Origin: DATHZQ01 sp965216945 | Lineage (GTDB): Bacteria > Actinomycetota > Acidimicrobiia > Spongiisociales > UBA5794 | Direction of reading: 5' to 3' | Assembly: GCA_965216945.1 (NCBI GenBank) | Contig: CBDCGU010000003.1 | Coordinates: forward strand, 2,914,001-2,978,000 | Length of the DNA: 64,000 nt | Shown here: positions 31,529-40,930 of the stretch, piece after piece | Numbering within the stretch: position 1 is the stretch's first letter | How the letters are laid out: each line of letters starts with the position of its first letter | Position numbers and translations under genes: made by a program | The notes under the pieces: generated by a model | What the model was told of the DNA's origin: nothing | What the model saw: only the letters and a program-made list of their open reading frames with translations | Database searches by the model: none

Positions 31529-31550
31529 CGCTCGAAGCAGGCTTCGAGCG
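31529..31550. terminator. Palindromic terminator after glyA
   Basis: CGCTCGAAGC-AG-GCTTCGAGCG, 9 nt after the glyA stop. It is the reverse complement of the hairpin in repeat copy B at 24222-24243. Confidence 0.65.
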
Positions 31551-31627
31551 AGCTGCTCAGGGTCGGCGTCGCCAGCCGTGCCGTAGGTTGAGGAGCTACA
31601 CGATGGACATCGGCCTCGCCGCTCCGC

Positions 31628-31672
31628 GTTGCAGTTCCCGCCGGGGAACTGCAACGTGCCTTTGCGGCACGT
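31628..31672. terminator. Tandem hairpins in the glyA-atp spacer
   Basis: GTTGCAGTTCCC-GCCG-GGGAACTGCAAC, a perfect 12-bp stem, is immediately followed by ACGTGCC-N5-GGCACGT; the two share an AC. They may form a strong transcription barrier before the atp promoter. Confidence 0.5.
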
Positions 31673-31707
31673 CGGCGCGGGCTCACTACCTCCTTGGTAA
31701 TTGTTCC

Positions 31708-31737
31708 TTGCGACCACAGGGCGCGGTCTTGTATGGT
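31708..31737 (+). promoter_or_regulatory. Predicted atp operon promoter
   Basis: TTGCGA (31708-31713), 18 nt, TATGGT (31732-31737), predicting a start near 31744 and a leader of about 40 nt. Confidence 0.45.
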
Positions 31738-31747
31738 GGCGGCGCCT

Positions 31748-31763
31748 TGTGAAGAGGTTCACA
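31748..31763. promoter_or_regulatory. CRP-type operator in the atp operon leader
   Basis: TGTGAAGAGGTTCACA, exact TGTGA-N6-TCACA with 8-bp arms overall (CTTGTGAA/TTCACAAG, 31746-31765). It lies just downstream of the predicted transcription start, where a bound regulator would repress. Confidence 0.55.
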
Positions 31764-31782
31764 AGCCATCCGGGGTTCGACC

Positions 31783-32073
31783 ATGAACGAAGACCCCTCC
31801 CACATCAACCGACGACCGCACGAACCGGATCAATCGATGACACACGAGGTCACCAAGACAGTCCGCGGAATTGGCGCCGCTTCCGAGTCGCTCGATTTCA
31901 TCTCGTCGATCGTGGCCGGCCTTCTCCTCGGGATCGGCCTCGACTGGTGGTTGGACACGAGGCCCCTCTTCATCATCCTCGGCATCGTCCTTGGCTTCGT
32001 GGCGGGCTTCTACAAGCTGTGGGGGGCCTCGGCCGTGCTCGAAGACCAGGCGAGGGAGCGGCGCCGTGACTGA
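31783..32073 (+). CDS. AtpZ/AtpI-family ATP synthase assembly protein
   Basis: A 96-residue protein with a hydrophilic N-terminus and two membrane helices (about residues 43-55 and 61-77) in the AtpZ/AtpI pattern ASESLDFISSIVAGLLLGIG...DWWLDTRPLFIILG. Relatives help assemble the c-ring or carry Mg2+ with AtpI. It opens the atp operon. ATG 31783 is used; ATG 31837 would shorten the soluble part only. The next gene starts at a GTG inside its last codons (8-nt overlap). Confidence 0.75.
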   Translation: MNEDPSHINRRPHEPDQSMTHEVTKTVRGIGAASESLDFISSIVAGLLLGIGLDWWLDTRPLFIILGIVLGFVAGFYKLWGASAVLEDQARERRRD

Positions 32074-32509
32074 CCGCAACGAGGAGCTCTCACGCTTCGA
32101 GCCGATCCCGCAGCAGGCCGACGTCGAGGCGGTGCTGGGGAAGCACACGGCGATGCGAGCCGTTTTCGTGCTCCCCGTGATGGCATTGGTGTTCGGGTTG
32201 TTCCGTGGATGGGAGGGAGCCGCCGCCGCGGCGGTCGGCGTGGTCATCGTTGCGGGCAACTTCTGGCTCGCAGGCGTTGTCCTCTCTCGATCTGCGCGAA
32301 TCTCTCTCGGTCTGTATCATGCCGCCGCCCTGTTCGGTTTCTTCCTGCGCCTTGGGCTCATCATGGTGGCGATGTTCGCTGTCGCTCAGGTGTTCGAAGT
32401 GGACAGGGTTGCCCTGGGAGTCTCCGCGGTCATCAGCTACCTGGTGCTGCTGAGTTGGGAAGCGTTGGCCGTCGCCAAAGGTGCTGAAAGGGAGTTGGAG
32501 TGGACGTGA
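32066..32509 (+). CDS. atpI: ATP synthase protein I-like membrane protein
   Basis: A 147-residue protein with four predicted membrane helices and a short cytosolic N-terminus (TDRNEELSRFEPIPQQADVE). Position directly before atpB and the size match AtpI-type proteins, which assist c-ring assembly; sequence conservation in this family is low, so the call relies on context. GTG 32066 overlaps the previous gene, and its own end overlaps the GTG start of atpB by 10 nt. Confidence 0.65.
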   Translation: MTDRNEELSRFEPIPQQADVEAVLGKHTAMRAVFVLPVMALVFGLFRGWEGAAAAAVGVVIVAGNFWLAGVVLSRSARISLGLYHAAALFGFFLRLGLIMVAMFAVAQVFEVDRVALGVSAVISYLVLLSWEALAVAKGAERELEWT

Positions 32510-33306
32510 TCCTCGCCGCGGGAGCGTGCGACGCCGAGAACGAGATCATCTGCGTTCCCGAGAGCGTCAACGAGCTGTTCGAGCTGCCGTTCCTGGGTTT
32601 CTGGAACCGCTCGATGACCCTGGCCGTCCTGGCCGCCATCATCGTGATCGCCATTCTCTACTTCGGCATCATCCGCCCCAAGAAGCGCCTCGTGCCGAGC
32701 AAGTTCGGCGCCTTCGTCGAGAGCATCGTCAGCTTCGTGCGTGACGAGATCGCGGTCGGGATCATCGGCCCCGAGCACGGGCTCAAGTACTTCCCCTGGC
32801 TGCTGTCGATCTTCCTCTTCGTGCTGGTCGCCAATCTCTTCGAAGTCACGCCGTTCATCGCATTCCCGCTGTCGTCCCGGATGTGGATGATCCCGGCGGT
32901 CCTGGCTCTCCTGACCTGGGTGATCTTCGTCGTTTCCGGGTTTCGCCAGCAGGGCTGGCACTACGTCCGCGACATCGCCTGGCCTCCCGGCGTTCCCACC
33001 GCCCTCAAACCGCTGGTGGGCGTGATCGAGCTGGTCTCGGTGTTCATCGTGCGCCCGTTCTCCCTTGCGGTGCGGCTCTTCGCCAACATGGTCGCCGGCC
33101 ATGTGATGCTGACGCTGTTGCTCGTCTCCGGGTGGGTCTTCATCACGGCATCCGGCGGACTCGCCAAGATCCCGGTCGGAATCGGCTGGTTCGTCATCGG
33201 CATCGCCATCTACGCCTTCGAGGTCATCGTTGCGATCTTGCAGGCCTACATCTTCACGCTTCTCTCGGCCGTGTACGTCCAGACGTCCGTCCACGCCGAG
33301 CACTGA
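32500..33306 (+). CDS. atpB: ATP synthase subunit a
   Basis: A 268-residue polytopic Fo subunit forming the proton half-channels. The essential arginine lies in VRPFSLAVRLFANMVAGH near residue 190, and the C-terminal helix has EVIVAILQAYIFTLLSAVY. The GTG at 32500 follows AAAGGGAG and overlaps the end of atpI by 10 nt. Confidence 0.95.
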   Translation: MDVILAAGACDAENEIICVPESVNELFELPFLGFWNRSMTLAVLAAIIVIAILYFGIIRPKKRLVPSKFGAFVESIVSFVRDEIAVGIIGPEHGLKYFPWLLSIFLFVLVANLFEVTPFIAFPLSSRMWMIPAVLALLTWVIFVVSGFRQQGWHYVRDIAWPPGVPTALKPLVGVIELVSVFIVRPFSLAVRLFANMVAGHVMLTLLLVSGWVFITASGGLAKIPVGIGWFVIGIAIYAFEVIVAILQAYIFTLLSAVYVQTSVHAEH

Positions 33307-33341
33307 TCTCACTACGTCGGTAACGAGAAAGGAAACACCGG

Positions 33342-33599
33342 ATGGAAGCACTCTTCGCAGTGCAAGCGATCCTCGCCCAGCTCGAGGGGGACATCAGCGG
33401 TTCGCTGGCCCTCGTCGGCTATGGGCTCGCCGCCATCGGCCCTGGTGTCGGCATCGGCATCGTTGCCGGCAACGCGGTGCAGGCGATGGCCCGCCAGCCC
33501 GAGGCTGCAGGCATGGTGCGCACGACGATGTTCCTGGGTATCGCCTTCACTGAGGCGCTCGCCCTCATCGGCTTCGTGCTCTTCTTCCTGTCGGGCTAG
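33342..33599 (+). CDS. atpE: ATP synthase subunit c
   Basis: An 85-residue hairpin of two membrane helices that forms the rotor ring. Helix 1 has the GYGLAAIGPGVGIGIVAG glycine repeat, the polar loop is ARQPE, and helix 2 carries the ion-binding Glu71 in GIAFTEALALIG. Absence of the Na+-type Gln/Ser-Thr ligands suggests proton coupling. ATG 33342 follows GAAAGGAAA. Confidence 0.95.
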   Translation: MEALFAVQAILAQLEGDISGSLALVGYGLAAIGPGVGIGIVAGNAVQAMARQPEAAGMVRTTMFLGIAFTEALALIGFVLFFLSG

Positions 33600-33608
33600 G
33601 TCGTCGCG

Positions 33609-34169
33609 ATGCTGTACCAGTTGGCATCCGTCGTTCTGGCGGCCGAAGAGGGCAATAAGGAGGCCTCTGGGGTCGATCTGTTGCTGCCCACCGACCTCAA
33701 CGAGGTCTGGGCAGGGCTGATTGCGTTTGCCATCGTGTTCTTTGTCATCTGGAGGTTCGCCGCCCCGGCGTTCAACGAGATGCTGCAGAACCGCCAGGCG
33801 GCCATCAAGGGTGAGTTGGAAGCGGCCGAGCAGGCCAAGTCCGAAGCGGCGACGCTGCTCGAGGACTACAAGGCCCAGCTGAAGGGGGCCCGCGACGACG
33901 CCAATCAGATCGTCGAGGACGCCCGCGGCTCGGCCGAGAGCTTGCGCTCCGACATCGTCGCCAAGGCCAACTCAGAGGCCGAGGAGATCCTCGCCAAGGC
34001 GAGGACGGAGGCACAAGGCGAGAAGGAGCGGGCGCTTCAGGAGGCCCGCGAGGAAGTCGCGTCGCTGTCTCTCGATCTGGCCGAGAAGGTCGTCGGTGGA
34101 TCTCTCGATCGTGACGCCCAGCGCGGTCTCGTCGAGTCATATCTCGCCGACCTGGATCGGATGGGATAG
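33609..34169 (+). CDS. atpF: ATP synthase subunit b
   Basis: A 186-residue peripheral-stalk subunit: one membrane helix at about residues 34-52 (VWAGLIAFAIVFFVIWRFAAP) and a long charged alpha-helical, coiled-coil tail rich in Ala, Glu, Lys and Arg that reaches F1. Preceded by atpE with a 9-bp gap. Confidence 0.93.
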   Translation: MLYQLASVVLAAEEGNKEASGVDLLLPTDLNEVWAGLIAFAIVFFVIWRFAAPAFNEMLQNRQAAIKGELEAAEQAKSEAATLLEDYKAQLKGARDDANQIVEDARGSAESLRSDIVAKANSEAEEILAKARTEAQGEKERALQEAREEVASLSLDLAEKVVGGSLDRDAQRGLVESYLADLDRMG

Positions 34170-34172
34170 AGG

Positions 34173-34712
34173 ATGGAAGGCGCCGATCGCATCAAGGGCT
34201 ACGCCGCAGGGCTCTTCGAGATCGCCCGCGCCGAGGGGGAGCTCGACCGGGTGGAGTCGGAGCTGTTTCGGGTCGCTCGGGCGCTCGACGGCTCGGAAGA
34301 GCTCCGTAACGCCCTGTCCGACCAGGCGATCCCCATAGACCGCAAGAAGGCGATCATCCACGACCTCCTCGGAGGGCGTGCGTCCCGGGTCACCGTGGCG
34401 GCCGTCGACTTCGTCGTCGCCACGGGCAATGGGCGGGAGCTCTCCCGGATCGCAGACGGTCTGGCGGCGGCGGCGGCCGCATCGCGGTCGCGAGAGGTGG
34501 CCGAAGTGCGCAGCGCCGTCGAGTTGGACGCCGCCACGGTCCGGCGACTGGAGGAGGCGCTCGGCCGGGCCACCGGCAAGCAGGTTGAAGTGAAGGTCGT
34601 GGTTGACCCCAGCGTCGTGGGCGGCATCGTCGCCCGGGTGGGTGACACCGTCATCGACGGCTCGGTGCGTAGCCGCCTGGATTCGGTCCGGCAGGCGCTC
34701 CGAGCGGGTTGA
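34173..34712 (+). CDS. atpH: ATP synthase subunit delta
   Basis: A 179-residue OSCP/delta subunit linking the b stalk to F1. The N-terminal helical bundle starts IKGYAAGLFEIARAEGELDRVE and the C-terminal signature VVVDPSVVGGIVARVGDTVIDGSVRSRL is complete. Separate b and delta subunits differ from the b-delta fusion seen in mycobacteria. Confidence 0.93.
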   Translation: MEGADRIKGYAAGLFEIARAEGELDRVESELFRVARALDGSEELRNALSDQAIPIDRKKAIIHDLLGGRASRVTVAAVDFVVATGNGRELSRIADGLAAAAAASRSREVAEVRSAVELDAATVRRLEEALGRATGKQVEVKVVVDPSVVGGIVARVGDTVIDGSVRSRLDSVRQALRAG

Positions 34713-34734
34713 TCCGAGGAGGACGAAGCAGAAC

Positions 34735-36273
<1,539 letters not shown>

Positions 36274-36282
36274 CCCCTCACC

Positions 36283-37167
36283 ATGGCCTCCGCCGAGCTT
36301 CGGGACACCAGGCGCCGGATCAAGTCGGTGCAGGCGACGATGAAGATCACCCGCGCCATGGAGTTGATCGCCGCCTCCCGAATCCCCAAGGCGCAGGCCC
36401 GGGTCACCGCTTCCAAACCGTACACCGGGAAGCTGATCGAGGTGATTCGCAACGTCGGTGCAGCTTCTGCGGGCGCCAGCCACATGCTGCTCGACAAGCG
36501 CGCGGTGAAAACGGTGGGTGTGCTGCTCGTCTCGGCCGACCGTGGTCTCGCCGGCGCGTACGCCTCCTCGATCATCCGCCTGGCTGAAACGGCGATCATC
36601 GCCCATCGCAAGGCCGGCCGCGAGGTGCGGCTGTTCGTCGTCGGCAAGAAGGCGCAGGGGTATTTCGACTACCGCGGTTACCACATCGAGCGGGCCTTCA
36701 CCGGCATCACCGACACACCCGGTTACGGCGATGCTCGTGCGATCGCCAACGTCGTGATGGATACGTACGCCGACGGTCGAGTTGACGCCGTCGAGGCCTT
36801 CTACACACGTTACGAGTCGGCGCTCACCCAGACGCCCGTGTCGTTCGAGCTGCTGCCCGTCGAGCCACCGACGGCGGACGGCGAGGCCGAAGGCGAGGTG
36901 GCGTCCGTCGACTACAGCTTCGAGCCGTCGCCGGGAGAGATCCTCGAGCGTCTCCTGCCCCGATACGTCGAGGCGATCGTCTTCAACATGCTGCTCGAGA
37001 GCTCGGCCTCCGAGCACTCGGCGCGGCGTCGCGCCATGAAGGCCGCCACGGACAACGCCGATGAGCTCATCAGGGTCCTGACCAACGTCGCCAACCGCGC
37101 CCGCCAGGCGGAGATCACCACTGAGATCTCCGAGATCGTCGGCGGCGCAGAAGCTTTGAATCAGTAA
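36283..37167 (+). CDS. atpG: ATP synthase subunit gamma
   Basis: A 294-residue central-shaft subunit. It has the N-terminal coiled coil (AELRDTRRRIKSVQATMKIT, AMELIAASR) and the C-terminal coil (SEHSARRRAMKAATDNADEL) that pair inside the alpha/beta ring. ATG 36283 lies 9 bp after atpA. Confidence 0.95.
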   Translation: MASAELRDTRRRIKSVQATMKITRAMELIAASRIPKAQARVTASKPYTGKLIEVIRNVGAASAGASHMLLDKRAVKTVGVLLVSADRGLAGAYASSIIRLAETAIIAHRKAGREVRLFVVGKKAQGYFDYRGYHIERAFTGITDTPGYGDARAIANVVMDTYADGRVDAVEAFYTRYESALTQTPVSFELLPVEPPTADGEAEGEVASVDYSFEPSPGEILERLLPRYVEAIVFNMLLESSASEHSARRRAMKAATDNADELIRVLTNVANRARQAEITTEISEIVGGAEALNQ

Positions 37168-37193
37168 GTCACAGGGAAACAAGGAGCACTCAC

Positions 37194-38615
37194 GTGGCAG
37201 AAGCCAAGAGCGTCGGACGCATCACCAAGGTCGCCGGGCCTGTGGTTGACGTGGAGTTCTCGCCGGACGGCATGCCGGAGCTCACGTATGCCCTCGAGAT
37301 CGACTTCGAGCTCGGCGGCGAGCAGAAGACCGTCATGGCCGAGGTCGCCCAGCATCTCGGCGGTAGCAACGTTCGCGCCGTCGCCATGGCCCCCACCGAC
37401 GGCCTGGTCCGCGGCGCCGAGGTGCGCAACACGGGCGCCCCGATCTCGGTACCTGTCGGCGATCAGACGCTTGGCCACATCTTCAATGTGTGGGGCGAGT
37501 CGCTCGACGACCCGGACGCCGAGTTCGGCGAGCGCTGGCCGATTCACCGCCAGCCACCGCCTTTCGAAGACGTCCAGCCGACCAAGGAGATGTTCGAGAC
37601 GGGCATCAAGGTCATCGACCTGCTCTCCCCATACCTCCAGGGCGGCAAGATCGGGCTGTTCGGCGGTGCCGGTGTGGGCAAGACGGTGCTCATCCAGGAG
37701 ATGATCAACCGGGTGGCCACGCAGCACGGTGGCGTTTCCGTGTTCGCCGGCGTCGGCGAGCGCACCCGTGAGGGCAACGATCTCTTTCTCGAGATGACCG
37801 AGACCGGGGTCATCGAAAAGGCAGCTCTCGTGTTCGGCCAGATGGACGAGCCCCCCGGAGTGCGTCTCCGGGTGGCGCTCTCGGCGCTCACGATGGCGGA
37901 GTACTTCCGTGACGTCCAGCGCCAGGACGTGCTGCTGTTCATCGACAACATCTTCCGGTTCACCCAGGCCGGGTCCGAGGTGTCGACATTGCTCGGCCGG
38001 ATGCCGTCCGCAGTGGGCTACCAGCCGACGCTCGCCGGTGAGATGGGGTTCCTCCAAGAGCGCATCACGTCGCTGAAGGGCCGGTCGATCACCTCGATGC
38101 AGGCGATCTACGTGCCCGCCGACGACATCACCGACCCGGCGCCGCACACCGCGTTCGCCCACCTCGACGCCACCACGGTGCTCAGCCGGCCATTGACCGC
38201 CCTGGGCATCTACCCGGCGGTCGATCCGCTCGACTCGACGAGCCGGGCACTCGATCCGCAGATCATCGGTTCGGAGCACTACTTCGTCGCCACCGAGGTG
38301 CAGCGTGTGCTGCAGCGCTACAAGGATCTTCAGGACATCATTGCCATCCTCGGCATCGATGAGCTGTCGGAGGAGGACAAGCTCATCGTCGGTCGGGCCC
38401 GCCGCATCCAGCGTTTCCTCAGCCAACCGATGTTCGTCGCAAAGGCGTTCACCGGTCAGGATGGTGTCTTCACGCCGCTCGGCGAGACGATCGAATCGTT
38501 CAAGGCGGTCCTCGACGGCGATCTCGACCACCTGCCCGAGCAGGCGTTCTACATGGTCGGCGGAGCGGAAGAGGCGATGGCGAAAGCCGCCCAGCTGGAG
38601 AAGGCTGGGGTGTGA
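37194..38615 (+). CDS. atpD: ATP synthase subunit beta
   Basis: A 473-residue catalytic F1 subunit. Walker A is GGAGVGKTV near residue 157, the catalytic glutamate lies in GVGERTREGNDL, Walker B is VLLFIDNIFRF, and the DELSEEDK motif is DELSEEDKLIVGRARRIQRF near the C-terminus. The start is GTG with AAGGAG upstream. Confidence 0.97.
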   Translation: MAEAKSVGRITKVAGPVVDVEFSPDGMPELTYALEIDFELGGEQKTVMAEVAQHLGGSNVRAVAMAPTDGLVRGAEVRNTGAPISVPVGDQTLGHIFNVWGESLDDPDAEFGERWPIHRQPPPFEDVQPTKEMFETGIKVIDLLSPYLQGGKIGLFGGAGVGKTVLIQEMINRVATQHGGVSVFAGVGERTREGNDLFLEMTETGVIEKAALVFGQMDEPPGVRLRVALSALTMAEYFRDVQRQDVLLFIDNIFRFTQAGSEVSTLLGRMPSAVGYQPTLAGEMGFLQERITSLKGRSITSMQAIYVPADDITDPAPHTAFAHLDATTVLSRPLTALGIYPAVDPLDSTSRALDPQIIGSEHYFVATEVQRVLQRYKDLQDIIAILGIDELSEEDKLIVGRARRIQRFLSQPMFVAKAFTGQDGVFTPLGETIESFKAVLDGDLDHLPEQAFYMVGGAEEAMAKAAQLEKAGV

Positions 38616-38903
38616 GTGATCGTGGCCAAGTCGTTCACCGTCGACATCGTTTCGCCCGAGGGCCTGGTGTGGTCCGGCGACGCCGAGTTCCTCGTCGCTC
38701 GAACGCCGGAGGGTGAGATCGGCATCATGGCGGATCACGAGCCGGTGATGGCTGCGCTCGTCCAAGGCGTCGTTTCGGTGGACGGGAGCGAGGGCCGGAC
38801 GAAGGTCGACGTCGAGGGTGGATTCCTCCAGGTGCTGCGCAATCAGGTGACCTTGATCACGGACCGCGCCCGTCTCGACGACGGCTCCGAGGCGGCCGGG
38901 TAG
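38616..38903 (+). CDS. atpC: ATP synthase subunit epsilon (short form)
   Basis: A 95-residue epsilon subunit made up of the N-terminal beta-sandwich only (VDIVSPEGLVWSGDAEFLVA, PEGEIGIMADHEPVMAAL). The C-terminal two-helix inhibitory domain of the usual 130-140 residue subunit is missing. This may mean weaker epsilon inhibition of ATP hydrolysis. GTG 38616 directly follows the atpD stop; GTG 38622 is an alternative. Confidence 0.92.
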   Translation: MIVAKSFTVDIVSPEGLVWSGDAEFLVARTPEGEIGIMADHEPVMAALVQGVVSVDGSEGRTKVDVEGGFLQVLRNQVTLITDRARLDDGSEAAG

Positions 38904-38905
38904 AC

Positions 38906-38921
38906 GGCTCGGAGCCGAGCC
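38906..38921 (+). terminator. Terminator of the atp operon
   Basis: GGCTCGG-AG-CCGAGCC, followed by TT, 2 nt after the atpC stop codon. Confidence 0.45.
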
Positions 38922-38948
38922 TTCCCCGCCGGGCGCGGTCGCGACGAT

Positions 38949-38954
38949 TACCGT
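38949..38954 (+). promoter_or_regulatory. Predicted -10 box of the SLATT-like gene
   Basis: TACCGT followed by 7 nt and ATG 38962, suggesting a leaderless mRNA separate from the atp operon. Confidence 0.4.
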
Positions 38955-38961
38955 CGTCGTG

Positions 38962-39864
38962 ATGGCCGGCAACGATGCTCTCCTCGCTACCTGGCAGGAG
39001 CAAGCGCGCTGGTCTGCGATCGCAGGCAAGCTCAAGCGCAGGCTCGTGAACTGGCGCCGAGCCATTCTCCTGTCGCTCATCGTCGCCGCCGTGCTGGCGG
39101 CGCTGGCGGGTCACATCGACTCCAACGCGGGGCTGCAGACAGGCCTCGGCGTCACATCGGTCGTCGTGGTCGTCGCCGTCCCCTTCGTACGAGCCGCCGT
39201 CCTGTCGAAAGGCGCCTTCCAGAACTGGACGCGAGCCCGCAGTGCATCGGAGGCCCTCAAGCAGGAGGTCTACGAGTACCTCACCGGCACCGGAACCTAC
39301 CGAGACGCGTCCGGCCGCGATCGTGCCCTCGATGCAGCGACGGCCGGGATCGTCGAACGGGTCGCCGACCTCGGTGAGATCGTGCCGCTGGGCGACGCAC
39401 GCCGGCGACCGGCTCCGGAGCCCATGGATCCCGCAACGTACCTCCAGGATCGTGTGAAATCGCAGCTCGAGAACTACTACCGACCGAAGGCCGCCGTGAT
39501 GGCCCGGCGAGAGCGAGCGCTCCGGCGATGGGAGTGGATCCTGGCAGGCGTGGCGGTTTTGGCCGTGGTGGTGACGGCTGCCGCCGGGTGGAGCTCGGCG
39601 ATCGGGTGGATCGGCGTGGTCACGACCACGTCGGGGTCGCTGCTGGCCCACCGTGAGGCCGAGCGGTACGAGTATCTCGCCATCAGTTACACCGTCACCG
39701 CCAAGCGACTCGAAGCAGTCCATGCTCACTGGCTGGCGGCTATCAACGACCACACCCTGCATCCGGCCGAAGAGGACCGTCTCGTGACGGAGGCGGAGGA
39801 CGCCATCTCGGTCGAGAACCAGGCCTGGATGGCCACTTGGATCGATGCGCCTCGTGGTGTGTGA
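38962..39864 (+). CDS. Tandem SLATT/DUF4231-like membrane protein
   Basis: A 300-residue protein with two repeats of the same layout: an amphipathic stretch, two membrane helices and a helical tail. Repeat 1 has membrane segments near residues 36-50 and 60-78, followed by ARSASEALKQEVYEYLTGTG. Repeat 2 begins DRVKSQLENYYRPKAAVMAR, has segments near 192-209 and 212-224, and ends in AISVENQAWMATW. These match the SLATT (DUF4231) family as I know it: two-helix domains predicted to be pore-forming effectors of nucleotide-signalling defence systems. No SMODS, SLOG or nuclease partner is nearby, so a defence role is speculative. ATG 38962 follows a TACCGT box. Confidence 0.65.
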   Translation: MAGNDALLATWQEQARWSAIAGKLKRRLVNWRRAILLSLIVAAVLAALAGHIDSNAGLQTGLGVTSVVVVVAVPFVRAAVLSKGAFQNWTRARSASEALKQEVYEYLTGTGTYRDASGRDRALDAATAGIVERVADLGEIVPLGDARRRPAPEPMDPATYLQDRVKSQLENYYRPKAAVMARRERALRRWEWILAGVAVLAVVVTAAAGWSSAIGWIGVVTTTSGSLLAHREAERYEYLAISYTVTAKRLEAVHAHWLAAINDHTLHPAEEDRLVTEAEDAISVENQAWMATWIDAPRGV

Positions 39865-39937
39865 ACCGAATGCGTGCCGGTCTGCGTATTCCTTGAACGA
39901 GGCGCCCGACGGGTGTCCGAAAGAAGGGAGTGGTCCG

Positions 39938-40351
39938 ATGCGACGGATCGTTGTCTTGGCGGCGGCGTTGGTCACGTTGCTCGCCATGGCGCTGCCGGTG
40001 CAGGCGGCGGAGCAATTCAAGTCTGAACTGCTCGGTGCGAACGAGGTGGGCGGGGGAGACGCCGACGGTCACGGAATTGCCCGTGTCATCATGACCCAGG
40101 ATGGATCGGTGTGCTTCGACATCGGCGTCCAGGATGTGGCGCCGATCTTGGCCGCTCACATCCACGAAGGCGCTGCCGGCGTCAACGGAGGGATCGTGGT
40201 GGACTTCGACGTTGCGGCCAATGGTCTCAGCGGCTGTGTGATTGCGGACGTGGAGGTCCTCGACGCGATTCGCAGCAACCCGTCCGGCTACTACTTCAAC
40301 GTGCACAACGCCGAGTATCCGGCCGGTGCGCTTCGCGGCCAGGTCGGCTGA
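39938..40351 (+). CDS. Secreted CHRD-domain protein
   Basis: A 137-residue exported protein: signal peptide (residues 1-23, ending LPVQAAE) and one CHRD domain. Conserved blocks are HIHEGAAGVNGGIVVDF and YYFNVHNAEYPAGALRGQVG. CHRD domains occur in chordin and many secreted bacterial proteins; their function in bacteria is unknown. ATG 39938 follows GAAGGGAG. It is a single gene with a convergent neighbour. Confidence 0.85.
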   Translation: MRRIVVLAAALVTLLAMALPVQAAEQFKSELLGANEVGGGDADGHGIARVIMTQDGSVCFDIGVQDVAPILAAHIHEGAAGVNGGIVVDFDVAANGLSGCVIADVEVLDAIRSNPSGYYFNVHNAEYPAGALRGQVG

Positions 40352-40391
40352 TATGCGGTGCGGAGAGCCTCGGAGGGACGGCTCGAGGTAG

Positions 40392-40832
40392 TCAGCTCCC
40401 TGCGAGGCTCGCCGCAAACTGCTCGACCTGGCGTGGCAGCCCGTTGCCCACGGCCTCGGAGACCACGGGGAAGAACAGCGTCGAGAGCATGCCGCGTGAC
40501 TCGATCTGCAGGGTCACGGTGATACGCGCCATCCCGGCGCCGTTGGCGCTGATGTCCGTCGTCAGCTCGCCTGCCATCTCCTTGGCATCCAGCACGAGGC
40601 GCATGCGACTCGGCCGGCTGGACTCGACCACATCGGCGGTTCCGGCGTACTTCGTCGGACCGACGGTGGCGCTCCAGCGGTAGCCGCGCAGGCGATCTTC
40701 GTCGTGCCGCGGATCCCACACCTCGTCGATCGGCCCGATGCCGGCCCAAGTGTCCACGGCCTGAAGTCGCTCCCACACCTCGTCCGGACGGCGCCCGGTG
40801 TCGGCGGCGTGGGTGAAACGTGCTGACGGCAT
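40392..40832 (-). CDS. SRPBCC-family (carbon monoxide dehydrogenase subunit G-like) protein
   Basis: A 146-residue START/SRPBCC-fold protein: RFTHAADTGRRPDEVWERLQ at the N-terminus, ITVTLQIESRG in the middle and a long C-terminal helix (VSEAVGNGLPRQVEQFAASL). The fold binds lipids or small hydrophobic molecules; no ligand can be inferred. The ATG at 40832 has TACGCT 7 nt upstream, so upstream in-frame codons are not needed. Confidence 0.75.
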   Translation of the reverse strand: MPSARFTHAADTGRRPDEVWERLQAVDTWAGIGPIDEVWDPRHDEDRLRGYRWSATVGPTKYAGTADVVESSRPSRMRLVLDAKEMAGELTTDISANGAGMARITVTLQIESRGMLSTLFFPVVSEAVGNGLPRQVEQFAASLAGS

Positions 40833-40839
40833 GGCGGCG

Positions 40840-40845
40840 AGCGTA
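40840..40845 (-). promoter_or_regulatory. Predicted -10 box of the SRPBCC gene
   Basis: TACGCT on the minus strand, 7 nt from ATG 40832; leaderless arrangement. Confidence 0.4.
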
Positions 40846-40930
40846 GCGGGTACCGCACGTCGCCGCCGTTCCTCGCCACCGAGGCACAAACCACTCAAGT
40901 GGGCTCGGCCGCGTGCCGATCTTCTCCTGT

